Positions 1-8,308 of a stretch of 64,000 bases of DNA are shown here, piece by piece (position 1 is the first letter of the stretch; each line of letters starts with the position of its first letter). The DNA lies in contig NZ_JAXCHT010000020.1 of the NCBI RefSeq assembly GCF_035984655.1, positions 26,799 to 90,798 on the forward strand, read 5' to 3'. This stretch comes from Actimicrobium sp035984655. GTDB taxonomy: Bacteria; Pseudomonadota; Gammaproteobacteria; Burkholderiales; Burkholderiaceae_D. The position numbers were made by a program, and so were the translations under genes. The notes under the pieces were generated by a model, which saw only the letters and a list, made by a program, of their open reading frames with translations, was not told the DNA's origin and did not search any database.

Positions 1-3
1 AAC

Positions 4-35
4 AAAAAAAGACAGGCATAGCCTGTCTTTTTTTT
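4..35 (-). terminator. Intrinsic terminator after pstS
   Basis: A 7-bp stem (GACAGGC/GCCTGTC, arms 11-17 and 21-27) with an ATA loop sits between an A-run and a T-run, so it can end transcription in either direction. It lies 16 bases beyond the pstS stop codon and is probably its terminator. Whatever lies to the left is outside the window. Confidence 0.8.
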
Positions 36-50
36 CGTCTGGAAGGCGCG

Positions 51-1094
51 CTAGTTCACGACCAGGGATAGCGCAAGACGCTGCCCCTTGCTGTCGACCA
101 CGCTTGAGATCTCATGAAACACGCGACCCTGCACCCGATCCGGCAAGCGCACGTAATCAAGGCTGTTGGCGATGTCGTCACCCTTCAGGAACGCCCACAC
201 AAAAAACTGCAATGCCGCCTTGGTGCGCTCCGGTTGCGCCGTGACGCGCGGCACGAAGACATAGGTGCCGCCGGTAATCGGCCAGCTCGCGACGCCGGGC
301 TTGTCCGTCAACATTTCCTCAAAATTGCCGGTCTTTTCCCAGCCGCTTTGCGCCAGCGCGGCCCGAAACGAGTTCGCGTTGGGGCGCACAAACGCGCCAT
401 CGTGATTCTTCATCTGGACAAAATTCAAATCGTGCTCGATCACATATCCGTAGTCGACATAGCCAATCGCACCGACGGTTTTCTTTGCCGTCGCGACGAC
501 TTCGCCGGAGCCTTTCACCGCCACCACGTTCGACGGCCAGGCAATGGTCGACTTGGTGCCGTATTTCTGCTTCCACTGCGGGCTCACCCGGGTCATGAAA
601 TCAGTCAATGTAAAGGTGGTGCCTGAGCCGTCGGAACGGCCGACCGGCACAATGGCAATCTTCGGCAAAGCGAGGGTTGGGTTGGCGGCGAGGATGGCAT
701 CATCATCCCAGCGCAGGATCGTGCCGGAATAGATGCCAACCAGGATCGCCGAAGTCAGGCGAAGATCGCCGCGACCAATGCCCGGCAGATTCACGAATGG
801 CACCACGCCGGAAATCACGGTCGGAAAATCGATCAGGTTTGCCGCTTTCAAGCCATCACCTGCCATGGGCGCATCACTGGCGCCAAAATCCACTGTGCTT
901 TCCTTGATCTTCTTGATCCCGGCAGAGGATCCGACGCCTTGGTACGCCAGCGTGACGCCGGTTTTCCTGGCGTATTCGGCGGCCCATTTGGTGTACAGCG
1001 GAGCAGCGGCAGTGGATCCGGCACCGCTGATTTCGACGGCCTGGCCGGTACCGGCGAGCAGAACGCAAGTCAGAAAAAACAGAGGTTTGAACAA
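51..1094 (-). CDS. pstS: Phosphate ABC transporter substrate-binding protein PstS
   Basis: Periplasmic phosphate-binding component of the high-affinity PstSCAB importer. The 347-residue product has a hydrophobic signal peptide ending near the motif GTGQA, followed by the family signature ISGAGSTAAAPLYTKW and the phosphate-loop segment VGRSDGSGTTFTLTDF. I place the start at a TTG (1094) because AAGGAAA lies about six bases upstream and the signal peptide begins there; the longer open frame to 1202 adds 36 residues that look non-coding. pstC, pstA and pstB are not in view and there is no room for them downstream before the terminator, so this copy is either unlinked or the transporter genes lie elsewhere. 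PhoB control is likely in this family; a partial site is noted upstream. Confidence 0.93.
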   Translation of the reverse strand: MFKPLFFLTCVLLAGTGQAVEISGAGSTAAAPLYTKWAAEYARKTGVTLAYQGVGSSAGIKKIKESTVDFGASDAPMAGDGLKAANLIDFPTVISGVVPFVNLPGIGRGDLRLTSAILVGIYSGTILRWDDDAILAANPTLALPKIAIVPVGRSDGSGTTFTLTDFMTRVSPQWKQKYGTKSTIAWPSNVVAVKGSGEVVATAKKTVGAIGYVDYGYVIEHDLNFVQMKNHDGAFVRPNANSFRAALAQSGWEKTGNFEEMLTDKPGVASWPITGGTYVFVPRVTAQPERTKAALQFFVWAFLKGDDIANSLDYVRLPDRVQGRVFHEISSVVDSKGQRLALSLVVN

Positions 1095-1588
1095 AGGGAT
1101 TTCCTTTAAAAAGATAAATGTCCGGAAGTACGGCGGCACCCGACGGCAAACACGGCCACAGAGTTGATGCCAGCCGCAGCGTCCACCACCTGGCCAGATC
1201 ATCAGCGCCGGGGTGCACTACCCTGTCGCTGCAATGGATTGCCTCGATGACCGGCATGGCATGGTCGAGGGCCGGCTGGATCGCGCTCCCGTCGGTACTG
1301 GCCCGGTCGCGCACGAATGCATTTTGCGAAGGGCATTGTGTCTCGAAGTTGATGGCATCGACGTACGGAAAGTCGAACGAATTCGCCCCGCACAAAATTA
1401 CTGTATAGAAATACTTGTTTTAGGACAACAAGATTGTAATGGCCATTTGTGACAGTCGTGTGATGCGACTGTTAATTCGACGTGGCAGGCTTCCTGCGGA
1501 CAGCCAGCGTCACCATGGGTAGCCGACAACTCATCGCGACGGAACTGCTTGTCGCAGCAATAACGAGCGGCGAAGCTGCCATTCCGGT
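1095..1588 (-). other. Long intergenic leader between the DUF1501 gene and pstS
   Basis: About 490 bases with no convincing gene. Short open frames here have no ribosome site and no recognisable protein. The region holds a candidate pstS promoter near 1402-1431, a possible PhoB half site and two inverted repeats: ACTTGTT...AACAAG (1413-1432) and ACAGTCG...CGACTGT (1452-1472). If the promoter is right, pstS mRNA has an untranslated leader of about 300 bases. Confidence 0.5.
1402..1455 (-). promoter_or_regulatory. Candidate pstS promoter with PhoB half site
   Basis: On the minus strand TTGTTG (1426-1431) and TATACA (1402-1407) are separated by 18 bases and match sigma-70 elements. Just upstream, CTGTCACAAAT (1445-1455) fits one 11-bp half of a Pho box, but the adjoining 11 bases match poorly. 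PhoB control is therefore an inference from the gene plus a half match. Confidence 0.35.
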
Positions 1589-2773
1589 TCAAATCAAGCC
1601 GATGTCGCGCGCCTTGACGCCGGCAAAAATGCGCTCGACCTGGCCGCTGTTGAGCCCGTACTGGCGCGCAAACAAGCCGCCCAGCAGCGCACGGTATTCG
1701 TTCATGACCGGGTAATCGCGATTCTGGAACAGGGTGGTCTGCTCAATGCGCATTTGCTCGCCGAGGATCTGCCCGCCGCGAATGCCGCCACCCAGCACCC
1801 AGTAGACCGAGCCGTGGCCATGGTCGGTGCCACGGTTGCCGTTTTCACGAAAGGTCCTGCCAAACTCGCTGACAACCACCGTGACCGTATTGCGCCACTC
1901 CGGCCCCATCTCCTGCGCGAAACCCGCCAGTCCGCGCCCGAGTTCCTCCAGCCGACCGGCCAGATAGCCTGTCGCGCCGCCCTCGCCGACATGGGTGTCC
2001 CAGCCGCCGACATCGACGAAACCGATGTTGTATTTCTCTTTCATGAGCCGGGCAATGCGTCGTGCTTCCAGTTCGAAGCCTTTGGTGGTGATGGCATTGC
2101 GGTTGGCGGCTTCCATTTCGCCGGCCACTTCCCGCATCACGTCATCGCGCACGACAAACCCTTCGGTGACCTGTTGCGCCAGCGGCGTACCGGCGTACAT
2201 GCTGGCGATCATTTTGCTCTGCCGCACATCAATGCCCGGCTTGCCAATCGACTTCAGCGCCGTGTTTGGCACCGCAACCTGCCCCTGGAAAATCAGCGGC
2301 AACTGGTCCGTAAACGCCATCCCATTGGTGCCATTGAGCGTCGCGGCGAGCCGGTTCAGGAATCCGGAGCGGTAATTGCGGGTGCCCGTTGCCGGCTGTC
2401 CCAGTTCGATCGTGTCCTGCGTTTCGAAATGGCTGCGCGAGATGTCATCGGTGCCGGCAAAGGGGATGAAGGCAACCTCTCCCGCCTTGAACATCGGATG
2501 AATGCTGTCGCGCAGCGCCGGGTGCAAACCCCAGTCGCTGTTGAGCGACAGCGCACTGCGCAGATCGTCACTCGGTTTGGCGATGGCGATGTTCGGACGC
2601 GCCTCGTAATAAAACGGACTCGCTACCGGCACCACGACATTGGCGGCGTCGTAACCGCCGCGCAAAAACACCACCAGCAAGCGTGCATCAGTGGCGGGCG
2701 TCGCCCACAGACCACCCGCAACCGACACCAGCGGTGCGGCCGCAAGTGCATTGAGAAACGTTCGGCGATCCAT
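1589..2773 (-). CDS. DUF1501 family secreted protein
   Basis: A 394-residue protein that starts with a twin-arginine type signal (MDRRTFLNALAAAPLVSVAGG) and continues with features of the DUF1501 (sulfatase-like) family: LLVVFLRGGYDAANVVVP near the N-terminus, a central VDVGGWDTH segment and VVVSEFGRTFRENGNRGTDH near residue 300. It lies 27 bases after the DUF1800 gene and almost surely shares its mRNA; the two families are often adjacent. Export by Tat suggests that the domain folds, perhaps with a metal, before export. No substrate is established for this family, so I give no reaction. Confidence 0.85.
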   Translation of the reverse strand: MDRRTFLNALAAAPLVSVAGGLWATPATDARLLVVFLRGGYDAANVVVPVASPFYYEARPNIAIAKPSDDLRSALSLNSDWGLHPALRDSIHPMFKAGEVAFIPFAGTDDISRSHFETQDTIELGQPATGTRNYRSGFLNRLAATLNGTNGMAFTDQLPLIFQGQVAVPNTALKSIGKPGIDVRQSKMIASMYAGTPLAQQVTEGFVVRDDVMREVAGEMEAANRNAITTKGFELEARRIARLMKEKYNIGFVDVGGWDTHVGEGGATGYLAGRLEELGRGLAGFAQEMGPEWRNTVTVVVSEFGRTFRENGNRGTDHGHGSVYWVLGGGIRGGQILGEQMRIEQTTLFQNRDYPVMNEYRALLGGLFARQYGLNSGQVERIFAGVKARDIGLI

Positions 2774-2800
2774 GTTGATTCCTTTTTTTCAGCGGTACAT

Positions 2801-4339
2801 TCAGCGGTACATCCAGTCGGGCGACGACAGCAAAAATGTATTCCATTCCTGCGGCGAGGCAGCCTGGTCGAGTGCCTGTCGGGTGGCTGGGCTCAGGCCT
2901 TTTTGCAAATGCTGGTAAAACAGCGCGTTGGCCAGCTGCGGAAACGCGGCCCGCTCAACCGGTTGCGGCCCGTCAGTCTTGAACAGTCCGGCGCTGCCGG
3001 AACCAATTGCCCTGGCAATTTCAAATCGCGTCGTCATCTGGCCGGGACTGGCCCAGGCGCTCTCGGTCATCGGATAACCATCCGGCGTCTGATGCCCGTA
3101 CAACGGCTCGGCCATGCGGTTGAGCCAACCCAGCATCGGGCCCGCATTTAAAATCGGTTTCTCGTCGTAGGCCAGCCGCACTATCGAGACGACATAGTGC
3201 ACCGGGTCCTTGAACTGATGGCCCAGCGAGGCGGAGAATTCCGCCGACTTGAGCAGCGCATCCATGGTGGCGGCAATATCGCCATCGGTGCGCTGAAAGG
3301 TTTGCGCCATGCGCTCGACCAGTGCGGCCGGCGGTTCATCCGCGACAAAATACTGCGCCAGCTTGCGGCTGATGAACCGGGCCGTGGCCGGATGACGGCT
3401 CAGCCGGTCGATCGCTTCGTCCACCTCGGCCAGGCCACGGCCCTGCATGGACTTTCCGAGAAACTGTTTGCTGCCGTAATCATGCCGGTTGGGGTTGAAT
3501 TCGAACAGGCCCTGATGGACGTACTGCGCTTGCAGCTCACGCTTGACGTTCGGCGCAGGCGCTCCGAGATTGACGCCGACGCCAGTCAGAATCCGCGCCA
3601 GTTCCTGCACATCCCGTTGCGCGTAGCCGCCGTTGACGCCCAGCGTGTGCAGCTCCATCAGCTCGCGCGCGTAGTTTTCGTTGATGTGATTCGCGGCGTT
3701 CTGTTCGTTGTCGAGGTAGCGCAACATGGCGGGATGATGCACGGTCGCGGCAAGCAGGTCGCGGAACTTGCCCAGTGCATGCGGCCGAATCGCCGTCTCT
3801 TCAAAATCGCCCACCATCGCTCGCAGGTTGTGTTTGCCCTGATGCACATTGAAGTGGTTCATCCAGAACCAGGTCAATTGTTCCTGCAACTGATTGGGCG
3901 AGTACAGGTCGCGCAGCAGCGACCGCGTAGCGGCTTCGCGGGCGAGCCGGTTGAGTTCCTGCTGATAGTTTTGTTGCGCGCTTTTTTTATCGTCGTCGAT
4001 GGCGATGGCGTCAGCGCGCTTGCGGGTTTGTTCGAGCTCGAGCACCAGTTCGGCAAGCGGGCGCTGGCTGATCGTCATGGCCGCAATCTGCGCCTGGATT
4101 GGCCCCGGAAGCAACGTCGACGCTGGATGGAGCTGCTGCTGCAGGTATTGCTCAAGACCGACTGCTTCGGCCCGTTGCAACGCCGCGCCATTGATGCCCC
4201 ATGTCACCCGATTGAGTACCTTGACGGTCTCGGCGTGCTGGGTGGAGGTAACCGGAGCAATGGGAGCGCAGGCTGCGAGCGACACCGCCAGGCCGAGTGA
4301 CAGGAGTCGAATGGAGCGGGGAGCAGAACGCAGTTGCAT
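2801..4339 (-). CDS. DUF1800 family lipoprotein
   Basis: A 512-residue member of the DUF1800 family. The N-terminus is a lipoprotein signal with the lipobox LAAC at about residues 21-24, so the mature protein should be membrane anchored. Family hallmarks are the opening VLNRVTWGIN segment, LTWFWMNHFNV, the ENYARELMELHTLGV motif and the late TPDGYPMTESAW motif. It is first in a two-gene unit with the Tat-exported DUF1501 protein, which suggests a shared envelope function; the biochemical role is unknown. Export routes differ (Sec lipoprotein here, Tat for the partner). Confidence 0.85.
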   Translation of the reverse strand: MQLRSAPRSIRLLSLGLAVSLAACAPIAPVTSTQHAETVKVLNRVTWGINGAALQRAEAVGLEQYLQQQLHPASTLLPGPIQAQIAAMTISQRPLAELVLELEQTRKRADAIAIDDDKKSAQQNYQQELNRLAREAATRSLLRDLYSPNQLQEQLTWFWMNHFNVHQGKHNLRAMVGDFEETAIRPHALGKFRDLLAATVHHPAMLRYLDNEQNAANHINENYARELMELHTLGVNGGYAQRDVQELARILTGVGVNLGAPAPNVKRELQAQYVHQGLFEFNPNRHDYGSKQFLGKSMQGRGLAEVDEAIDRLSRHPATARFISRKLAQYFVADEPPAALVERMAQTFQRTDGDIAATMDALLKSAEFSASLGHQFKDPVHYVVSIVRLAYDEKPILNAGPMLGWLNRMAEPLYGHQTPDGYPMTESAWASPGQMTTRFEIARAIGSGSAGLFKTDGPQPVERAAFPQLANALFYQHLQKGLSPATRQALDQAASPQEWNTFLLSSPDWMYR

Positions 4340-4455
4340 CTGAAAATCCTTGAATGACGTTGGCTATTCCTGATGGCTCCGACATCAAACCACAAGCGAC
4401 CGGCCAGAACGCATTCGGTTTTGTAAGTCCATGTAAGCAAACGGCGCCTGCAACG

Positions 4456-4483
4456 AAAAAAGACAGGATCAACCTGTCTTTTT
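4456..4483 (-). terminator. Intrinsic terminator after the EF-hand gene
   Basis: Stem AGACAGG/CCTGTCT (4461-4467 and 4473-4479) with a five-base loop, flanked by A-run and T-run, so usable in both directions. It follows the EF-hand stop codon (4513) by about 30 bases. The stem sequence closely resembles that of the terminator at 4-35. Confidence 0.8.
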
Positions 4484-4512
4484 CAGTGCACCGCCCGGCT
4501 ATCGGAGGCGGT

Positions 4513-4878
4513 TTATTTCTTTGGTTCTGTCGCGGCCGGCTTCTTGTTCGAAGGCGCTCTTTGCGGCCCCAACATCTTTGGATCAACCATGCCATCCTTG
4601 TTTTTCGGCATGGCATCGAATCGTGTTTCATGGAATTTCATGAACTCTTCTTTTGAAATCAGGCCATCGCCGTTGGTGTCCATTTCTTTCATCATGCCCT
4701 GCATTTCCATTCCGTGATGATGATGCATCGGCCTGTGTTCGCCGACCGCCTTGGCGCCCATTGGCGGTGCTCCGGCTGGCGCATCTGCCATTGGCGCAGC
4801 AGTATGGCTGGCGGCGAAAGAGAGCGAGGTGGCGCACAGCAGTGCGGCGCCGATGACAGCGGTCGTGATGTTTTTCAT
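4513..4878 (-). CDS. Small secreted EF-hand protein
   Basis: A 121-residue protein with a signal peptide (cleavage probably after SLSFA), a His/Met-rich linker (HRPMHHHHGMEMQGMM) and one clear EF-hand loop, DTNGDGLISKEEF, at about residues 66-78. The D-x-N-x-D-G-x-I-x-x-x-E spacing fits a calcium site. A second, degenerate loop (NKDGMVDPKM) follows, and the tail is rich in Lys, Pro and Ala. The His/Met cluster could bind copper or nickel, but that is speculation. It has its own terminator and appears monocistronic; the start is preceded by AGGGGATTCCC. Confidence 0.8.
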   Translation of the reverse strand: MKNITTAVIGAALLCATSLSFAASHTAAPMADAPAGAPPMGAKAVGEHRPMHHHHGMEMQGMMKEMDTNGDGLISKEEFMKFHETRFDAMPKNKDGMVDPKMLGPQRAPSNKKPAATEPKK

Positions 4879-4970
4879 GGGAATCCCCTAGGTTGCAAGT
4901 CGTGGATGAAGTAACAATGTCATCGTGCCAGATAACCAATTGAATACCGTGCGTTGGCGAACACAGCCGA

Positions 4971-5855
4971 TCACATCGTGCCCAATACCGTCGCCACAGT
5001 CGGGTAGCGCAATTGCACGCCCAACTCCAGCTTCATGCGCCGGTTGCTCATGCGACGCGACTCGGACATGAACGACAGCAGCAGCGGCGACACTTGCGAT
5101 TGTAATGCCGCACGCGACAGGCGTGGCGGCCGCGGCAGCTTGAACGCATCAGCAACGGCGTCGAAGTAGTCGCCCATTTTCATGTTGGAGTCATCCGCGG
5201 TGTGATACACCCGATTCGGCTGGATTCGATATAGCGTGGTAGCAATGATGCGCGCCAGATCATCGGCATGAATGTGATTGGTGAACACGTCATCGGCGTC
5301 TTGCAACGCCGGCGTGCCTTTGCTCAGGCGCTCCAGTGGCAGGCGGTCATGGGCGTAAATTCCCGGCACCCGCAGGATCGCCAATCGTCCGGCACGCCTG
5401 CGCGCCCAGCCGCGCAGCACGTTTTCGGCATCGACCCGGCGCCTTGCCCGGGCACTGGCCGGCGCGACCGCACGGGTTTCGTCGATCACAGCACCGCCGC
5501 AGTCGCCATACACGCCGCTGGTGCTGACATAAACCACGCTCGTGCGCTCGGGTAAAATGGCGCACAAATTGCGTGTGCGGCGGTCGTGATCGCCATCGGC
5601 TTGCGGTGGCGCGAGATGCACCACCAGCGGTGCCAGCCGGGCCAGTCGCGCCAGGCTGTGTGGCAAATCCAGGTTGGCCACGATGGGAATTGCACCGGCT
5701 GCACGCAGCTCGGCGCAACGCGCTGGCGCGCTGGTGACGGCGAAAACGCGAAAGCGCTCGCGCAACAACGGCAACAGGCGCATGCCGACATCGCCGCAGC
5801 CAACGATCAGCAGACGCGGGCGATGCCATTTTTTGAGATGCAAACTTTTTTTCAT
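4971..5855 (-). CDS. NAD(P)-binding epimerase/dehydratase-like protein
   Basis: A 294-residue protein of the extended short-chain dehydrogenase class. The nucleotide loop LLIVGCGDVGMRLL lies near residues 14-27, followed by VYVSTSGVYGDCGG and an IHADDLARII segment typical of NAD-dependent epimerase/YeeZ-like proteins. The canonical YxxxK catalytic pair is not obvious, so an enzymatic role is uncertain. The start is chosen at 5855, where homologous sequence begins; the open frame extends 90 codons upstream inside the divergent gene but that part looks spurious. The start codon is only 12 bases from the divergent reductase start. Confidence 0.78.
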   Translation of the reverse strand: MKKSLHLKKWHRPRLLIVGCGDVGMRLLPLLRERFRVFAVTSAPARCAELRAAGAIPIVANLDLPHSLARLARLAPLVVHLAPPQADGDHDRRTRNLCAILPERTSVVYVSTSGVYGDCGGAVIDETRAVAPASARARRRVDAENVLRGWARRRAGRLAILRVPGIYAHDRLPLERLSKGTPALQDADDVFTNHIHADDLARIIATTLYRIQPNRVYHTADDSNMKMGDYFDAVADAFKLPRPPRLSRAALQSQVSPLLLSFMSESRRMSNRRMKLELGVQLRYPTVATVLGTM

Positions 5856-5867
5856 GTTCGGAATTGT

Positions 5868-6896
5868 ATGACTTTCCAGATTACGGTTGCCCCCAGCGGT
5901 CGGCATTTCACTTGCGATAGCGATGAAACAGTATTGAGCGCCGCATTGCGTGCCGGTATCGGCCTGCCCTACGGCTGCAAAAATGGCGCCTGTGGCAGCT
6001 GCCGCGGCAAGGTCCTTGGCGGCACGGTGGTGCACGGAGCGCATCAGGTCAAGGCCATGTCGCCGGCCGAGGAGCTGGAGGGCGCCGCGCTGTTTTGCTG
6101 CGCCATCCCGCAGACCGACCTGCACATCGAAGTGCGCGAAGTCGCCGGCACCGAAGAATTTCCCGTCAAGAAAATGCCGTCACGGGTGGCGGCGATCGAA
6201 CGGCTGACCGATGATGTGATCGTGCTCACGCTGCAATTGCCGGCCAGCGAGAAACTCAAGTTCCGCGCCGGCCAGTACATCGAGTTCCTGCTCAAGGACG
6301 GCAAGCGGCGCAGCTACAGCATGGCCGGCGCGCCGCACCTGAGCGATCAGATCACGCTGCATGTGCGGCACCTGCGCGGCGGCCTGTTTACCGACCATGT
6401 CTTCAACACCATGAAAGAGCGAGAGATCCTGCGCCTCGAGGGACCGCTCGGCACTTTCTTCCTGCGCGACGACTCGGCGCGCCCGGTCGTGCTGCTGGCC
6501 TCGGGCACCGGCTTCGCCCCGATCAAGGCGATCATCGAGCAGGCCATCGAAGATAACACCGGCCGCGCCATGGTGCTGTACTGGGGCGGTCGACGGCCGC
6601 AGGACCTGTACATGCAGGCGCTGTGCGAGGAGTGGGCGCACACCCTGCCCTGGTTCCGCTACGTACCGGTGATCTCGCATGCCGAGCCACAGGATCAGTG
6701 GCATGGCCGCACCGGCCTGGTCCACCAGGCGGTCATGGCCGATCTGCCCGACCTGAGCGCCTACCAGGTGTATGCCTGCGGCGTGCCGGTCATGGTCGAC
6801 GCGGCCCGGCGCGACTTTGTCAACGCGTGCCACTTGCCGGCGGAGGAATTTTTTGCCGATGCGTTCACCAGCCAGGCCGATCTCGACAATGTCTAA
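5868..6896 (+). CDS. 2Fe-2S/FAD-dependent NAD(P)H reductase (CDP-6-deoxyglucoseen reductase-like)
   Basis: A 342-residue three-domain electron-transfer flavoprotein. A plant-type ferredoxin domain with the 2Fe-2S cluster motif CKNGACGSCRGKV lies near residues 37-49 and a further Cys (ALFCCAIP) near 79-80. A ferredoxin-reductase FAD domain follows (RRSYSMAG), then an NAD-binding domain (LASGTGFAPIKAI). This is the layout of AscD-like proteins and of phenol hydroxylase or CO dehydrogenase reductases. Genomes of this group usually carry one such gene with no sugar cluster, and none is seen here, so the physiological electron acceptor is open. No clear Shine-Dalgarno precedes the ATG at 5868. Confidence 0.85.
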   Translation: MTFQITVAPSGRHFTCDSDETVLSAALRAGIGLPYGCKNGACGSCRGKVLGGTVVHGAHQVKAMSPAEELEGAALFCCAIPQTDLHIEVREVAGTEEFPVKKMPSRVAAIERLTDDVIVLTLQLPASEKLKFRAGQYIEFLLKDGKRRSYSMAGAPHLSDQITLHVRHLRGGLFTDHVFNTMKEREILRLEGPLGTFFLRDDSARPVVLLASGTGFAPIKAIIEQAIEDNTGRAMVLYWGGRRPQDLYMQALCEEWAHTLPWFRYVPVISHAEPQDQWHGRTGLVHQAVMADLPDLSAYQVYACGVPVMVDAARRDFVNACHLPAEEFFADAFTSQADLDNV

Positions 6897-6903
6897 AAAT
6901 ATT

Positions 6904-6932
6904 TTGACGCACTGCGCAAAAGGCTCTACGAT
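6904..6932 (+). promoter_or_regulatory. Candidate sigma-70 promoter of the argD leader
   Basis: TTGACG (6904-6909) and TACGAT (6927-6932) are spaced by exactly 17 bases. Transcription would start near 6939, at or next to the ATG of a short Arg-rich ORF and upstream of an intrinsic terminator. It begins eight bases after the stop codon of the upstream reductase gene. Confidence 0.6.
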
Positions 6933-6938
6933 CAAGCG

Positions 6939-7007
6939 ATGCACATGACACCACAACACGCGCGACGCCGGTCCCAGCTGCCCTCTTCAGGCAAGCCGTG
7001 CAGGTGA
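6939..7007 (+). CDS. Putative 22-residue Arg-rich leader peptide of argD
   Basis: A short frame (MHMTPQHARRRSQLPSSGKP, then CR) with three consecutive Arg codons, CGA CGC CGG, and a fourth, AGG, as the last sense codon. CGA and AGG are rarely used in high-GC genes of this kind. It lies between the promoter (6904-6932) and the terminator (7025-7054) ahead of an arginine-biosynthesis gene, which is how ribosome-dependent attenuators are built. Weak point: the predicted transcript start coincides with the ATG, so translation would be leaderless or begin at the second ATG (6945), and no Shine-Dalgarno is seen. The alternative is an untranslated regulatory RNA of about 115 bases. Confidence 0.4.
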   Translation: MHMTPQHARRRSQLPSSGKPCR

Positions 7008-7024
7008 GTGTTCGCTAATCTCGC

Positions 7025-7054
7025 AGCCACAGGCCGACCCTGTGGCTTTTTTTT
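7025..7054 (+). terminator. Intrinsic terminator/attenuator in the argD leader
   Basis: Strong hairpin AGCCACAGG...CCTGTGGCT with a loop of about four to five bases, followed by eight T. It ends only 30 bases before the argD ATG (7085). That leaves no space for a full promoter, so mRNA reaching argD should have to read through this hairpin. Confidence 0.8.
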
Positions 7055-7084
7055 CGCCCTGCTTTTCACCCGGAGCCGCTGCAC

Positions 7085-8287
7085 ATGGAATATAACCACG
7101 CCGACACCAACGCGCTGATGTTCATCACGAACCGGCCCGACATCGTCTTCACCGAAGGCCACGGCATGTGGCTCACCGACAGCACCGGCAAGCGCTATCT
7201 CGACTACCTGCAGGGCTGGGCGGTCAACTGCCTCGGTCACGCGCCGGCCTGCATCAGCGATGCGCTGGCCGTGCAATCGAAAAAACTGCTCAATCCGTCG
7301 CCGGCGTTTTTCAACGCACCATCGATTGCGCTGGCCAATCTGTTGACCGCCAACTCCTGTTTCGACCGCGTGTTTTTCGCCAGCAGCGGCGCCGAAGCCA
7401 ATGAGGGCGCAATCAAGCTGGCCCGCAAATACGGCAGGAAATTTCCGCATGCCGACGGTGCCAATCGCTTTGAAATCATCACGTTCGATCACAGCTTTCA
7501 TGGCCGCACGCTGGCGACCATGTCGGCCAGCGGCAAACCCGGCTGGGACACGATGTATGCGCCGCAAGTCGCGGGATTCCCGAAGGCCGAGCTCAATGAC
7601 ATTGCCAGTGTCGAACGCCTCATCAACAACCATACCGTCGCCGTGATGCTGGAACCGGTGCAAGGCGAAGGCGGCGTAATCCCGGCCACGCGGGAATTCA
7701 TGCAAGCGTTGCGCGCGCTGACCCGGGAGCGCGGCATCCTGCTGATCGTCGACGAAGTCCAGAGCGGCATGGGTCGCACCGGGACGCTGTTTGCCTACCA
7801 GCTCTCGCACATCGAGCCGGACATCATGACGCTGGGCAAAGGCATCGGCGGCGGCGTGCCACTGGCTGCGCTGCTGTGCCGCGAGGAGATCGCCTGCTTC
7901 GAACCTGGCGAGCAAGGCGGCACCTATAACGGCAATCCGCTGATGACAGCGGTTGGCGTGGCAGTGATCGAGACCCTGCTGGCGCCCGATTTTCTGCCAA
8001 CGGTACGCGAACGCGGCGAATGGCTGCGCCAGGGTCTGCTGGCCTTGAGCGAACGCCATGGACTGCAGGGCGAACGCGGCGAAGGCTTGCTGCGTGCGCT
8101 GCAATTGGGTAAGGACATCGGTCCGCAAATCGTCGAAGCCGCGCGCAAGCTGGAACCGGTCGGCCTGCTGCTCAATTCGCCGCGCCCGGATCTGCTGCGT
8201 TTCATGCCGGCGTTGAATGTGAGCCACGCCGAGATTGACCAGATGCTGGCGATGCTCTCCGATGTGTTGCGCATGCTTGGGCACTAA
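7085..8287 (+). CDS. argD: Acetylornithine transaminase (class III aminotransferase)
   Basis: A 400-residue PLP enzyme of the acetylornithine/4-aminobutyrate class. ArgD converts N-acetylglutamate 5-semialdehyde to N-acetylornithine in arginine synthesis. Visible signatures: the PLP phosphate-binding SSGAEANEGAIKLAR, the substrate segment FHGRTLATM, LIVDEVQSGMGRTG and the Schiff-base lysine in LGKGIGGGVPLA. Length matches ArgD. Family members may also act on succinylornithine or diaminopimelate precursors, so exact substrate use is inferred. The start is preceded by CCGGAGCCGCTGCAC. The gene sits behind an apparent attenuator and is followed after 21 bases by paiB. Confidence 0.85.
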   Translation: MEYNHADTNALMFITNRPDIVFTEGHGMWLTDSTGKRYLDYLQGWAVNCLGHAPACISDALAVQSKKLLNPSPAFFNAPSIALANLLTANSCFDRVFFASSGAEANEGAIKLARKYGRKFPHADGANRFEIITFDHSFHGRTLATMSASGKPGWDTMYAPQVAGFPKAELNDIASVERLINNHTVAVMLEPVQGEGGVIPATREFMQALRALTRERGILLIVDEVQSGMGRTGTLFAYQLSHIEPDIMTLGKGIGGGVPLAALLCREEIACFEPGEQGGTYNGNPLMTAVGVAVIETLLAPDFLPTVRERGEWLRQGLLALSERHGLQGERGEGLLRALQLGKDIGPQIVEAARKLEPVGLLLNSPRPDLLRFMPALNVSHAEIDQMLAMLSDVLRMLGH

Positions 8288-8308
8288 AGCGCGCCGATAA
8301 GGAATCCA

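Noticed and set aside
1398..1592. 64-codon ORF in the pstS leader
   Set aside because: No ribosome site, spans the promoter region, no protein-like composition.
1754..3151. 465-codon plus-strand ORF
   Set aside because: It is antisense to the DUF1501 and DUF1800 genes and is an artefact of high GC; product has no recognisable family.
6904..7054. Known riboswitch class upstream of argD
   Set aside because: The leader did not fit the SAH, guanidine or other classes I could recall; it is kept only as an unassigned leader.
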